This document shows positions 23,108-37,400 of a stretch of 64,000 bases of DNA, piece after piece (the stretch's first letter is position 1; every line of letters starts with the position of its first letter). The stretch comes from Chionis minor (lineage: Eukaryota; Chordata; Aves; Charadriiformes; Chionididae). A program made the translations under genes and the position numbers. Where the stretch lies: positions 321,565 to 385,564 of the forward strand of contig VZSF01010129.1 of assembly GCA_013398295.1 (NCBI GenBank), written 5' to 3'. The notes beneath the pieces were generated by a model. That model did no database searches. It was not told the origin of the DNA and saw only the letters and a program-made list of their open reading frames with translations.

Positions 23108-25245
23108 CGCTAAGATGTCGGCGCGCCGTCCCCAAGGGAGCCGGCCCGCCCAGGCAGCCGGTGCCTGGCGGCGGCCCCGCGCCGCCGCCGGGTACCGGAG
23201 TCCGCAGGGCGGGCCGACCCCTCCTGCGGGACCGGGGGGTGCGGGTTAGCGCCGGCTTCTGTCCGCCGGCGGCGCGGCCCCGGGAGCCGCAGCGCTATGA
23301 CCGACCCGGCGGGCCGTTGCGTAAGCTTTGGGGCCGCGGCGGGCGCGCAGCTGGCCCAGCCGGGTGGGCTAAAGCTAAAAAAAGCTGCTGCGCCGCTTCC
23401 GTACGGTGAAACCCGTCGAGGATAAGGCCGCGAGTCGGATTTTCAGGCGGCGCGGCCTTCCGGCGGGACAGCGAGGGCGTGCTGCGCCCTGAGCCAGGCA
23501 GCCCAGCCTCGGCGCGAGCCCAGCCTTGGTGGCAGCAGATGTTGTTCTAGTCACGTTAAGGGGAATTAGTAAGATTCCCCTCAGCGTCAGTTTGCTGCTC
23601 TGGCCCTCGTGTTATGCAACACAAAGGAAACCGGGAGCTCTCGCATTGCTAAAGTAAGGCAGGAAATACGTTCAAAGCATTATATAAGTATACGACGGTA
23701 CAGAAATGATTATTAGTGGGGCCTTGTTACACCATGTAGCTTGTGAAGCGTTCCTGTAAAGGGCAGCAGCTTTAGCTTGGCTTTCCCTCGTGTCTGGGAG
23801 GACAGCGATGCTGACCCGAGGGGAGCTTGTGGGCTCCCCTCGTGAATGAGTTCTTGGTTACCTTTCATGTGGTGGTCGAGGGAGCCTGTAAAGCATCGGG
23901 CTGGAGAACTCAAACCTACTTTCCTGCTATGACATTTATTGTCATTATCACTGAGAATTACCTAGGAGATAGAGCGAGCATGGTCTCATATGTCCGTGGT
24001 TGTACTGGGTATTTGAAGCCACAGACTACCCAGATAAACCCATGGAGAAGTCAGTAACTAGGAAACAGAAACATGGTCGGGAGTTTCAACAGCTTCTCTG
24101 AGCAGCAAATAAATAAACCGTGCTTTTCAATCAGCCCAGCACTATGACCTTGAAGTAACTGCCCAGGCTTAGCCTAGAAACTGTTAACAGAACAGGAAAA
24201 AACGCAAACAGAAAATGTGAATTTAGTAGCAGGAAGTTATGATGGAAGAAGGCTGCAGTATCTTCCCTGTCAGTGGAAGGCTGCTGTTACTGTGTGATGT
24301 GTAGTCTTATTTTAAGCCCATTTACTTTTGCTGGTATGTTGAGAGTGCCTTCAGGTGACTTTTAATAGCAAGTTGTAAATTAATTCCAAAGCTGTTTTGT
24401 CACGATTCATTTTTTTCCAGGGTAGTAAAAAAACCAACCCCTCCTTCTGTTTTTAAAATGTCTATATTTATTTACATAGTCTCTTGTGATTCCACTTTAG
24501 AATCAGTTCTTGGCAAGTTAAGTAACATAGCCATAAAGATGAGGAAGCTTTTTCTACAATTCATATTTTTTATTTTAATAACAGAACACTGAGAAGCAAA
24601 AGTTGTAACTAGGAACAGAAGTCACATTTATTCTGACATAACATAATAGTGGCAGAAATAATTTTTAGCCAGTAAAAGCTAGAATACAGAACCTTTCAAA
24701 ATGAGTCAGTACATAAGGAAATACTAGGAGAAAACCAAAAATGCAAGATTACACGATCCACAAGACTACCGTGGTATCTAATAAAAAAAAATCCGTACTG
24801 CTAGTGTAAAATCTGCAATTTATTTTGCCGTATCAGAAGTTGTTGGTGAAACGTATGACAGCCTGTCATCCTGGAACCAGAACTATTACAGATGACTTTG
24901 GACTTCCGATAACCTAGGAAGTGGTTCATTTAAAGCTTGATCTGTAAGAGAAATAATTCCTGTTCATGTGCTGGGAAGGTGGGAATAATAGTAAAAAACT
25001 GGCCCTTGCTAATTAGCAGGGTATTGCCAAAAATTATCAATGCCATTTTGCTTTAGGAAGATTGTGTTGTCTAGGACTAAATATGGATGTTGCTCTTTCT
25101 TCTACAATTGTGTGTATGTTGAGAGCTCTATGATTTCAGTGATGTGTTTTCAATAGAGTAGTTTACCTGTATGGATCCGATTGCAGGATCGGGACATAAT
25201 TGCAGTGCTTTAGGACAGAAGGATCTGAAATATCAATAATGGGAT

Positions 25246-25275
25246 TTTTTTATATATATACACATATATACATAA
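25246..25275. repeat. TA/CATA simple repeat
   Basis: T-run followed by alternating TATATATA and CACATATATACATA. It is a short microsatellite in intergenic DNA. Confidence 0.8.
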
Positions 25276-28200
25276 AGGAGTTTTTCCATGCAATAAAACT
25301 TGAATGTAAATAGGCTTCACAACGCTAGTTGAGGACCAACTTTTTCTAGTCAACTACCTAAAATTAGGGGAACATTGTGATGATAATATTAAATTCAGAT
25401 AAAAAAGAAGCAAAACATAATATTAATAGGCTATTACAAAAATAAGACAAATTACAAGAAAGCTGCAAAAAAAGCAGGCTATTATGAAAAAAGATTGTAA
25501 GGAAGACTCAGTCAGAAATGTTAAATATAAACTGATTGGTGATAAAAATAAAGTGGTTTTATTTACCACTTCCCAGTGGAGATTAAGAACACAAGAAACA
25601 AACACCAAAAAAAAATTAAGGAAAAAAGGAAATGAGAAAAGACATTATTTGTTTTCTTTTTGCTTTTTGTTTATCAGTCTACCAGCATCAAAAGATTCAC
25701 TAGAAAAATCCTGTACGCATCGGGGAGGTCATCAGATCTGTACTGGCTGCAAGTTCTGTTAGGTGGTGGTCTTCCTGCTGAGTTAGCACTGTGCCGATAT
25801 CCCCACAGAGACTGAGCTCCATGCCCAATTAGAGGAGCCATTGTTTCCTCTTTCTTGAGATTACCCACCAGATGTACTGTATCAGTATGTGATCTGAATA
25901 AACTAACCATGACCAGCTTATTATTAAATAGCCTCGTCTCTGTAAACCCTTGCCTTCTGCTTCTAGGCTGCTTGTGGTAAAGGGCAGGTCCTGGGATGAA
26001 TTCTCAGTCCATTCCCTGAAAACGGTGTCCTGTGATTTGAGCTACGCAGGTACAGAGAAAGCAGCACTGGTCTGTGCATAATGAGAACGCCTCCACCAGA
26101 TACCAAAGTGCAGCTGTTTCAGAACTGAGATGCCGCCTTTGCGGTAAGTAGCAGTAGAGTTTGGGAGAGGAAGTGATGCCTACCAGCTTCTGATGAAACT
26201 TTAGGGGAGGTTTTGAAAGATCAAATAAGATGCAAACTGGAAAGAACGCTAAAACACCCTGTAGTTCAATTGTAAGCTCAGTGCTGCATTTGGCCAGTCT
26301 AACTTAGGTCTCATTGGTTGAAGTTTTGGGGCTCAGTCTCTGTGAGGATATCAGTTCGGTGTAAGTTCAGAAAGACATGCACAATCCAACAGAACTTCCA
26401 TCCAGCACGGTACCTGCCATGCTTGGCAATGTCTTTTCTGCCTGTATACTGCTTTGAAACTTCTTAGTTATGACGTATTATTTCTGTCTTTAGTAGTCCC
26501 TCTGTTGGTGACCTTGCATTCATTTAAAGGGATGTATTATTAAAGGGTCATTGGTATGAGGTCCAGTTCAGTTTTCACATCGGCGTTGCTGTGTTTAGCT
26601 GTAGAAGTGGTCGTTTTGCCATGCTGAAGCCTAGAATGCAACTGGAAAAGACGGCGAGGATGGCGTTCTGCTATGGTGTGGGCTGTACCACTGGGAAAAC
26701 TCAGACTTGGGTCACTTCATTTGGGAGGGCTGAGTTTAAAGTGATGTTGAAGAATCAGTAGGGACTCGATTCAACAAGCTACTGTAAAACGCAGCCTGTA
26801 TGGAAGGGTCAACAAGCAGAATTATCTGTAAATCTTATGCCTGAAAAAGTAACTAGGACACAAAACGCAACAATTCAGAGGAGGTATCCTTTTGAATTTG
26901 AGGTACCTTCTTTTACTTTAGTCATCTGTTTAAAATTTCAGTAGAATCTGGAGGGCAATGTATTTTGGTTTCTAAGTGCCAAACATTTACTTGGTACTGC
27001 AAACCCCAAGATAATTAGCAGGTTCTGAATCAGACCTATTACGCTTACTGGAATTCAACTTCATGCTGAATTTCAGCCTTCCTCTCCAATCTGTTTAAGC
27101 CTTAGCAAACAGGAGAAAGAATCTAGCTACTAGTCCTAGACATCACACTCTTAATTTCTGCATCACGTATGGGGCCATTTGCTTAAGAATGCTGGGAGAT
27201 CTTTACGTAGGGCCGCAGGCAGGACTGACAGGAGGTTGACTTGTGAGGTTTCTTGAGTCAGCACGTAGTGGTTGGAGATAGTTGCATGACTTGAGTTCAT
27301 CCCTTCAGATGTCAACAGAGAAATGAGTCCTTGCCTGGTGTAGAATCAGCAAGGAAGAAGCCGCGGTCAGGGAAAGGTGTTGGCTGGCATCATGTCATCA
27401 TTCCCCAGAAAGCACTTCCCTCATCTGAGATGAGTGGCTATGAGAGCACAAATTTTGCAAGGCGGGAGCAGGCTTGAGCAGTAGGTGTGGTTTGACCAGA
27501 AGAAGCTGAGCCAACCTAATAGTGCATTGACCTCGCCATAATTTAATCAACTTACACAACTGACAGAAAACAAACCCAGCAAAAAAATACTGCTCCCCAC
27601 ATTGCAAGCTAAATAGAGTCAAACTAGACACAGTGGGGTACGGGGCTCCGTGGGTGGGAGGAGATGAGGAGAGGCAGGACTTCCTCCAGCAGCAGCAAGT
27701 GGATCAATTCAGGGTATGAAGCTGGCTAGACTGCACAGGAACTGGCTTTTGGCTACGTTTCTGTAAAGCGCCTGTCAGTAGCCCGGGATTTCTAGCCTCC
27801 AGAGCAGCACAAACACTACTCGAGAGCATCAGAAAGAGCCACACATTTGTATAGTCTGCTGCACAAGTGTGATGGTATCCAAGTGTAATCGTATAAAAGA
27901 TGAATAATATTTAATAAAAGTGAAATTGGATTTTAGAAGGGCGGTTTTTTCTGTTTTAAATGGGAAAGCAATTGTAAAAATACTAGTTTCTGCCTGAAAC
28001 AACTCTATTAAAGAGAGATTAAAGAGAAATCTGTGGTACCTGGATCGAGCTGTAAGCAGGGGGGACATTTGATTCCACTGATCTGCTCACGTCCCCTGGG
28101 AGCTGTTGACGGGCTAAAGAAAGGCCTAGCAAACTAATTCACAGCAGGAACATGCCAGCTCCAGGCACCTTCCGCACTCAGCTGGAGGTCGGAGACACAC

Positions 28201-31200
28201 AACCTAGCCACAGTAAGAGGAAGAACCTGTGAATAAGTACCCTAACAACCCAGTTGGTGCACAAATCTAAAGGCTGTGACTCTCCACCAACACAGATGAC
28301 AGATCTTCAAAGAATGGGGCCAGCAGAAAGTCTGTCCAGGCTCTACATATGCCAAAGTGTGAGGACAGTCCTCTGCAACATTGTTTCTAGCCTAGTCATT
28401 GTATTTATGGATTTTTTTTAGCAATTAGGACAAAATAAGTCATGTTCCCTTTTAGTCAGAAATTCTTCCTCGTTTGTTACAGCTGCAACTCTCCCTGGGT
28501 GATGTACTTTTGTATATTTTGCAAGTTGTCAAATTCCATGGGGACATCTAATATTTGACTGGTAAACAGGCTCTGTCCTTAATAACATGTTAGAGAAAAC
28601 TAATTCTGCTGCTTTTTTCTTTCTCATGTTAAACTGTGTGACTAAGACAGGAGAGTTTTAATGTACTTGCACAAGAGGGGTTTTTTCCCATTAATTGTAC
28701 TGGCTTGTTTTTAGTTGTGTATACAAATAAATAAAGAGCATATTAATTATATCTTCTCTGTAAAATTTGGGTGGTTTTTGTTCAACTGGCAGCTTATTCC
28801 ATCTAAGGAGGAACTTGCTTCATTAACCAAATTTGTTTCTTACAAAGAGCAAACATCTAATCTCTCATTTGGAGAAAGGTGGCAGGAAAGAACAGATAGG
28901 TACATAGCTGAAAATTTGCCCTTTAGCAGGTAAATCATGGTAGACAACTCTTTCATTTCACCTCACTTAAATGAAAAATATATATCGCTTTTTTTCAAGC
29001 TTCCTGAAAGTTGCTGCCTTTGGGCTCCATCATTATCTGGTTTGTTTATGCTTAATTCCTACCCTTCAAGGACATCACGATAGATACAATGTGATTATAG
29101 AAATAATTGGGGGGAAAAAAAATAGATCCTTAAGGGTGAGGTTAGAAAAATTGTTCAGACGAAGAAGTCTGTAACCATGACGTGCAGAATCTGTAATATG
29201 GCATCTAAGGATCCTTCTCCATAGCCTGACACAAAATTGGCATGGAAATAAACAAACAGATACATAGATAAATTCACCTGAAAGAAAAAAAACGTGTCTT
29301 GTTACGTACTTCTTGTCTAGTGTAATTCTGTCTCGCCATTTGGCATTTTACTTTTAATAGTACTGAAAGAAAAGTAGGCCATTGTGGAAATGAAAGAGAC
29401 TGTCAAATTATCTACATGCACATATGTTTACTGAAAAATTGAAAACTTAATAGCAGGAGCTATGTACTCTGGAAGGAAATATTTTTAGAGGGATGAAGTG
29501 ACATATTTTTTTAGGAATCTCAGTCCAAATTCCCAGAGCAAGAGCAAGCAGGACTCTGTGGCTCCCTCTAGAAGGAAGTCTGGGGCTACAGTCCAAACCA
29601 CATCCCATGTTCTCTCTAGCCAGTCACAGTGTGTTTGGTGAGCAGCCCCAATTCCCGCAGCCGAATGCCCACAGGGTTAAGGTGGTCTGAACAGTGAGGG
29701 ATCAAGTAAGTGTCCATTTTTGTATGTAAAGGAGATTCATAAACCTGTATAACAGCTCCAAGCTCTTACTTATCTTTAGGTGAGGGAGGGGTTTTTTTGT
29801 TTCTTAAAAAAACAACGCAACAATCCTTGACAGGATCTTTGAAGAAGTTGTGGGCAGTGACTTCCAGAAGAGAGCCGGGGACCACGTATGAGAGGAGAAC
29901 CTTCCCTGGGAGGCGTCTGATGCAGGAACGACCTGACCTCGCAGCACTTCTCGGCGTTTTGTTTTAGCTGGCAGTAGGGGACTGTTCGCAGCCCTGTGCC
30001 ACCTCTAGACTGACTGGCTTGGGTGCCCCCGAGGTGCCTGATCCACTCCCACTGCCCCGTGAGGAAACCCAGTTGTTGAACAGAGTTCTGGCATGTCCAT
30101 GGTGGCATATAAAGCCTTTGTGGTTTTTCCTACAAGTATAATTTCATTAAAGCAGACATAAGCATTAAGAGCAACAGAACAAATTAGGTTTGTGCCTTTC
30201 TTCTTGTTAACTATGAAAGAGGTGGTGGAAGGTTCTAGGGTTCATTTCAGGTTTGTCTGCGTCTATGCTGCAGAGAAGTCAAAATTTAAAATTTGGACAA
30301 GACAACAGTAACGGATACGTTCACCTTACCTTCCTGCAATACCACAGACAAGTGGAATAGCATCACAAATACCAAGGAAGAGAAAGCTGAGTGAGAGTTG
30401 AAATTCCAGTTCCGGTCATAGAAAAAACTTTCAGGGGAAAAAAAAAAAAAGATACTAATTAAAATTTATCCAAGAAATGCCTCAGTAAAAGAATCATCAA
30501 TCTATTTCAGCTTACGTCTGGAAGAAGCACATTTGAGCCTTGAAAATGACAATAATTAACACACTGATGGTGCTGACATAAAACACCAATTGACATTTTT
30601 AAACTGCTAATTAACCTCTGGCTTCTATAGGCATCTTTAAAAAAATGCACATCTTCATCACATCCTTGCAGCTCGCTAGCAATCCCATGGTTCACGCTCC
30701 TTCTCAGACCGTGCTGCACATCACTCTTGGTCCTTCTGACCTGTTTTCCGTTCAGAATTACTGCACAGCCTTCCCAGTCTAATGACACTTGCAAACGTCT
30801 GCACTTGCTGCAGGTGTCCTTCCTATTTCTAAAAATTAATTAACGAAAGTTAATTATTTTTTAATGTATTGTTTCTCTCACTTGTGTCAATATCTGAATT
30901 ATTGAAGTGGATCATTGCTATTAGTTTGTTCTCACCAAGTTAGAAAACTCAGAAACTCCACTATCATCTTAATTACTTACAAATGAAGGGTAAAATGCCT
31001 TCATTTCCGTGGCAAAACTCCAAAAAGATGTAACGGAAACAGAATCTCATGGCAAGCCTATGTTCCCTGTGCATTCCTCCAGTCTCAGCAGGACCACTCA
31101 GGCACTGGAGGCGAAGCGTGCGTGCCGTGCCTAAGCATAAGTATGCAGTTCCAGGACAAGGATCCCACTACATCTTTTACTTTACAGTAGTAGTGCCAGA

Positions 31201-31402
31201 TTTTCAGCAGCACATGTTACGTTTAAAGAGAGTGGTAATTGAATATTCGGTCTGCTGCGTAGAAAAAAAAAAAAAATTAGTTCATCCTCTGTTTTCTCTC
31301 AAAGAAAAAGCATTGCAATACTTTTTTTTTTTCCTAGCCTGGATCCCTACAGAAATTAAAAGGGTTTTGAGATCATTATCTCGTCATGCGTATAATAAAT
31401 CT

Positions 31403-31455
31403 CTGTGTGTGCACGCGCATGTGTACATACATACATGCATGTACATACTTGCACG
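31403..31455. repeat. Alternating purine-pyrimidine tract
   Basis: About 50 bases of GTGTGTGCACGCGCATGTGT followed by ACATACATACATGCATGTAC. This is a degenerate CA/TG and TACA/TGCA microsatellite of the type that can adopt left-handed DNA. Confidence 0.75.
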
Positions 31456-34400
31456 TTGTGCAAGAGAAGGAGAGGGAGCAAGAACAAACAGTAGCCAATT
31501 TTAACCACATCAGACAGAGCAATAAAAGGCTAAAAATGTTACATTCCTATACATTCCATGAAAACAGGCTGCTAAATAAAAGAAGAGACCCACTGCAGCT
31601 TGAGCTAAACCCTTATGAAACACCAAGAAAGCTGCAAAGATGAAAGATGTTATGAGTACCCACCCACAGGAAAAGTTGCAGTTGGAGCTTTCAGCTGTGT
31701 AGACCTAGGAGAATCCAAAGAAGAGATCATCCAAGGGAAACCAAGACCCATCAGATCTCATAGCTCACGAGACTACTGGCTAGTGCAGGATTTCTGTTCC
31801 ATTGCTGTCCAGCTCTGAGGATGACATACACCATGTTTGCCCTTCAGCTGTGGGAAAGAAAAGATATTTTTTTTAAATTTTTTTTTCATACTGATTTCTC
31901 AAACCTGATCAGCTGAAATGCAAGACGAAAGCAAGGACTGGAATGTGTTTTCAAAGACTCTATGGGATATTCTCACCAGAGTCTCAGTGATTTGCATGGA
32001 GCACACCAGACAAAGAGAAAACCGAGTCTTCGGGTTCTCAAACCCTGGAGACTGGAGGAAAACTTCATGCCCTTACAGTCAGGACTTTGGTCTTGTTTAA
32101 TTTAGCAAGAGCCAGTGCTGTTGGAAAGCCTTTCATCCTAATTTGTAGCCTGTCACATCACTGACATCCAAGGGTCTAACCATTCTCAGAAGTTTGGTGA
32201 GGGATGCACATCTTAGGCCTATCCACTTTCCTGATTTTTCTGTAGTAGAGGTGCAGTATCCACACGGAAGACGCAGCTGGAGGAAGGGGTAAGTCAGGCT
32301 TCTCAGCACCGTTGTCCCTTGCCGATGCAGTGCGGGGCCCTCAGCTCTGCTGGTCTGCGGGAGACGCGCACAACAGTGCCACGTGTCTTTGGCATCTCGC
32401 TTGGATGCTGAAGGAAAACTGAAAGCGAGAGAAGGTCCAACCCAGGTGCTGTGGGATGTACTAAGAAGCACGCTGGCTTCACCACACCCACCATAGCGCT
32501 TGTCTCGGTCACATTTCCTTCCTGTTCATAGCTGGGGCACGTCTGACAAGGTTTGTTTACTTTGCCCCAGAGTTGCATGTTCATCACTTACCAGTCACAC
32601 ATCCAGGGACAAACTCCGGTACTCCGACATTCGCAATCCCCCTCCAGGTGACTGCCTCCTTTTTTATGTCCTAGTCACGGTAATTCATCTTTCATCTATA
32701 CTTCTTTCCTGCACTGTACTGTTCAGACCCTCCTTTGCTCTGCACGTTCGCGTCCCTAAAAATATCATCCAGGAACTTTTTATTCTTCTTCATGTTGTGT
32801 AGCAAGGAAACTTGGCTCTCGAGCCCAGCAATCTTGCTCGTAGGTGCTGCGGCAATCAATGCACATAGACGGCCTTGGATGCCTGTTCTAGCAGTGCTTC
32901 TGATTCACAGGCCTTCATGCCCTACACAAAGGAGGAGGGATAATGAAAGAATTCAGCAGCCAAATCCTGCTATTCCCCTCTTCTTCCCAAAAAGGTTAAC
33001 TCCCAAGAAAAACAGAAGTGCCCATTCTTGTCACTGGGTGGCAAAGGGATGTGTGTGGCATTATTATTATTCTTGCTGCTACACGTGTGTGAGGTTAGCC
33101 TGAGATATTTTTAATGAACTTTTTTTTTTTTTAATCTTTTGTTACTAAGAGAATAATAATGACCTGGCACGGTAATAAGAATCTCCAAGGCTTGGAGCAA
33201 TAAAATCAAGTTACGGTCTTCTAAACTAGCTACATTTTGCAATTTTATTGGAAAATAAATACCCATTCCCTTCAGTACATTATACCTGTCAGTCTCTGTT
33301 TTTCCTACACTGATCTAAAATAAATTAGACAAGTAGCTTTCTTTGTGTGCTCTGTCATTCATTACTTAAGGAGACAGAGAGGAAGTTAGAACAGCATGTT
33401 TGTCGAATAAGTAAATATTTAACAAATTGATTTTTATTTTAACAATATAAGGGAATGGTATCAAAACCTTAGAAATTTGGCAGTACTCTTACCTTTTTTT
33501 ATGTGACACTCAAGTTAGTCATTGCAGGCATTTTATTTCCTGGATGAATGATAATTCCTGTAGTAGGAAAATTCAACACAAACATCTGTAATAAAACAGG
33601 TCAATTAAATCTGCAAGTTAATTCTAGGCCAGAGGGAGAAAGCTGCCTTACCCTTATTTACTATTTCCTGAGGAATTAAGATCCCAGGGCAGTATGTCTC
33701 TGCACAGACTAGAAGTTAAACATGCGCTTGATTTCAGAGTTTCTGGGACGCATACCCTCACAGTTCTGTAATTCACTATAATGCTCTTAGTTGCAAGTGC
33801 TGTAGACAGAAAATGTTTCCTTGTTCCCATGATTTTCAGGCAATGAAGGAGGCAGGTTTCTAAGGGCACAGAGAAAAAAAAAATCTAAACAATTTTAGGG
33901 ATTTCCAAATGATCTGTAAAACTGCTTCTGGGCTTTCCATGGGGAGAAGAAACTTACTTATGAAAGTCGGCAAAAAGAGCCCCAAGCTGGCTTCTGTGAA
34001 AAGTCTGAGTTAGATATGACTTCCGTCAAATAGAAGTCAATAGGAATTAAAGTATGCTAATGATTTCCCACGGCGTCAGAGAGGCAGCTACTCGCACATC
34101 AAAAAAGAGTGGCCGCCAACACGACAGTGAGCTAATGCTCCTTTCTCCTGTTTCCTCATCGGTTCATCTACCATTTGTCCACATTTGATACGCAGGTCAG
34201 CAGCAGGATGATTATAAGCAGACAAGAAACTTCACACACAACATAACCTGCTGTATCCTGAGCAAAAAGGCCTCAGCCTGCCCAGTATCTCATATTTAAT
34301 TCCACTCCCCATTCCAGTTTGTACCATTTGGGATGCATTAGCAGAGCCTGAGAACTCCCAACTAGTGACTGTGTGGAGTATTTTCATTGCTGCAGCTAAT

Positions 34401-37400
34401 CTACAAACACAAATATTTTCTTGTTTACACTGCAAGAAACAAAATATCCTTATCTCCCGATATAAAACATTTCCTTTTTGTTGGATACCAACACTGTTAA
34501 ACTCCAAAACTGTCTGAAATCCTGGCTTGTTGCTTATCTAATTCAGCGGTGCCCATTATAGAAATCAGAGAACTCCCTTCAATAGTGCGCTGCCTCCCTG
34601 TCTGAGGACTCAGTCCATTGAGGATATTCTCCTCATAAAAGCTCTGTTGATGACAGAAGAGCTTATCCCCATTTCACAGACATGAATGAGATGTGCAGGA
34701 GTATCGAGAGCCTGGCCAGAGGTAATGGCAGAACCAAGAACTAAACTCCCATTTTTTAGATCCCAATCCATCCTCCCTTTCACCACCTTTCCACCTCAAA
34801 GAAGAAAAATGGAGCAACGTTCTTCTTTGTCCTCTGTTTTGGGTAAGAGCCTAATTATTTGGCTGCTGCTCCAGTCTGTTCTTTGGAAAAATGTTTTTCC
34901 TCCCTGTTATAGATTTTCCACATACACATGCCTTCACAAGTTGCAAATTGCTGCCACACAGCATCAGTTAACGTCCTGGGAAGCAGCAGGCCAGCTACCA
35001 ACGCAGCTCCTGAGCAGCACCAGCCCAGGTCCTGCCTGTAGCTGGAGTTACGCAGAAGGGAAACAACTCACGGCATTAATGGCGGGAGCGGCTCTGAATT
35101 CATCAACAACTTGGTGTCTTCTTCTTGGGCACTTCAGTGTCCCAGCGGGGAATCCTGCAAAGCCCACTCAGCGCCTGCCGCTGCCTGGCCTGCGCGCTCT
35201 GGTTTGGACCATTTCCCAAGGCTTGTGCGTAGCAAGCATATCTTTACAACCCCTGGGCGTTGCAGCCAACTTGAGCTTTTCAGCCTGAATGTTAATACAA
35301 GCCATTCCCAACATTTTGTCAATTAGTGCTATTGCCAAGATAGTGGCTGGAGATTAGGTAGATTTGGCTTTCCACTTAACCTTTTTTTTTTTTTAAGTTT
35401 GTGCTGTACTTTTAAAAAAAAAAAAAAAAACCAAACAATTTTTCCAAGGCCACCTGTGCAGTATTAGTGACTGTTTCCTTGTAGGACAGTGCTCCTCTCT
35501 CAATCATCTCTGTACGGTTTTCAAGCCTTGCCACCCGCCCATCTAAGTTGTTAATTCTCTCTGACATTTCCCTGTATCTTTCTTCCAGAGAAGAAAGGGG
35601 TCATTGAAGAATATCGTGCAGAGTCTCAAGCAGTTCCCGAATTGATCCCTCAAGGCTCAGGCTGGTGAGAGGGCAGCACGGCTCAGAGGCAGAGCCCGGC
35701 AAAATTTGTTGAGGAACCTTTGAGCCAGCAGCATGCCGCTTGAAAAGCCTTTCTCCTTCAGACACGTTCGTGCCTCGAATCATTACCAAATATAGAATGT
35801 ATTCTTTAAAAGATACTACTTTCCCCACATGAGGTATCTAAAATTGTTGGAAAAAGCAAAGCTGAAAAATCCAATAATACCCCTTGCCACGTATGAGACG
35901 TGATTAAATCAAAATACCCCCACAGCCTGACCTGGTGGCCATATGAACCTTCACTTTGCTCGCCCAGGTAGGCATCCGAGATACAACCAGGCTCCTCAGG
36001 GGCACGGAGGAACTCATGCACGCACAGGGCCACGGGCTGGGCTCCTTGCACGCCGCTGGCTCTGTGACCGACTGCACTGGCATGCCCGTGGTCCAGCGGC
36101 ACGTTTGCATATAGGCAGGGGCATTCAGCAGGATCATTGTTCATCACAGGAAGATATTAAAAGTAACCAAAACAAGGATGTAGTTTTCTCTTTGTCCAGA
36201 CACACCGTGGGTCTCACTGTTGCTGCTCTCGCTGGCATCATATCTGGCCGTGACAGACAAGGTCCATCCTGATATTCTGCCTCTGTCACGTAGAAAATGG
36301 AATTACCAGTTCCCCTCCCACTGGGGTTCCAGACCCAGGCACCCAGCGCCCCCTCAGCCCCTGGCCTTCCTGCCCTGTCGCTCTCTGGCTGCTCTTGCAA
36401 TGCCGAGCACGGCAGGGCGGTGGGACAGGCAGCGGTGCATGCTCGAGGCACCCGCACTCGCCAGAGAAGCCCCATGTCCTGCTTTGAGGTGACCCAAACC
36501 AACCCAAACCACGGCACCCAGAAAGAGCCTGGAGTGGTACGTTCATTTTTACATTTCGAGTGAAATCATGATACCAAAAAATAACGGGCATAGTTTACAT
36601 GACATATCCTTCCATCAGGAAGCATTGTTCCCAGGAAAAGGTTAAGGATGAGTAGGAGAAGGATAAAGTCCTTCCTCCTGCTACTTTTTAACCCCCTTCT
36701 TGCTGTATGAGTTTCCTTTTTCCATTCCAGAAAGCAGGCTTGCATTTTAGCGGCAGTTCTTGATCTAGTTTAGTTATTTCACACAAAGACGAAAAAACAT
36801 TTCTGATTCAGTGCTTACACTGGATAGTTGTTTTAATCCCCAAAACTGTAAAAAAAGGAGGGATAACTCTCCCTCCCTTGGTTTCTTTTCCACTTTTACC
36901 CAGTCTCTGGTCTACTTCCCTGGTGGCTGATCTCATCTACGTGTTTTTCTCACATATCTTGTGAGACTACTCACTCCATCCATCACCTGTGCATTTGACA
37001 TACATTTATATTCCACAAGCATTTGCTTCCATGCTGAATTCCTGAATTAGCTCTGTTACAGAGCACAAACCAGCTGTGTATCAGGTGCCCGAAGCCGTGG
37101 TCACCTACCTTGTGTGCCCGCCCTGCTTAGACTTCTCTCTCTTCAGGTGTGTCCTCGATGACCTTCCCTACTCTTCAAGTAGGAATACAGCCTCCCTTTT
37201 CTTCTGCACTCTTCTTCCAGCCATGTGCAGTCTCTTCCAGGAGAGGAGACAGGTGCTTCAGGCTGATCCAGGCTCTGCTGGGGGAGCCTGAACCCTTCAG
37301 AGCTGGGGTTCTTTGTTCTTTCCCACCAGCGCTCTCCTGAATCACGTCGAGGCACAACATTCACCAGGAAACAGCCACCCGTGAGTAAATATCCGCCGCG

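Larger units (their letters stand above)
21340..23520. promoter_or_regulatory. SP3: CpG island at the SP3 5' end
   Basis: CpG-dense, very GC-rich sequence covers exons 2 and 3 and continues on the far side of the N gap to about 23520. GGGGCGGG at 21754-21761 and GGGCGGG at 23207-23213 are GC boxes, the class of site that Sp proteins bind, so autoregulation is plausible but inferred. A CCAATGGCGG at 21535-21544 combines a CCAAT box with a YY1-like core. The true start site and first exon should lie in the gap. Whether a transcript also runs rightward from the island cannot be told from sequence. Confidence 0.85.

Noticed and set aside
21895..23409. Long open frames crossing the N run
   Set aside because: Most residues are undetermined and the known parts are GC-rich promoter sequence. 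They are artefacts of translating N.
34686..35288. 200-codon plus-strand open frame
   Set aside because: No domain and no obvious exon partners. The composition is like translated non-coding DNA.
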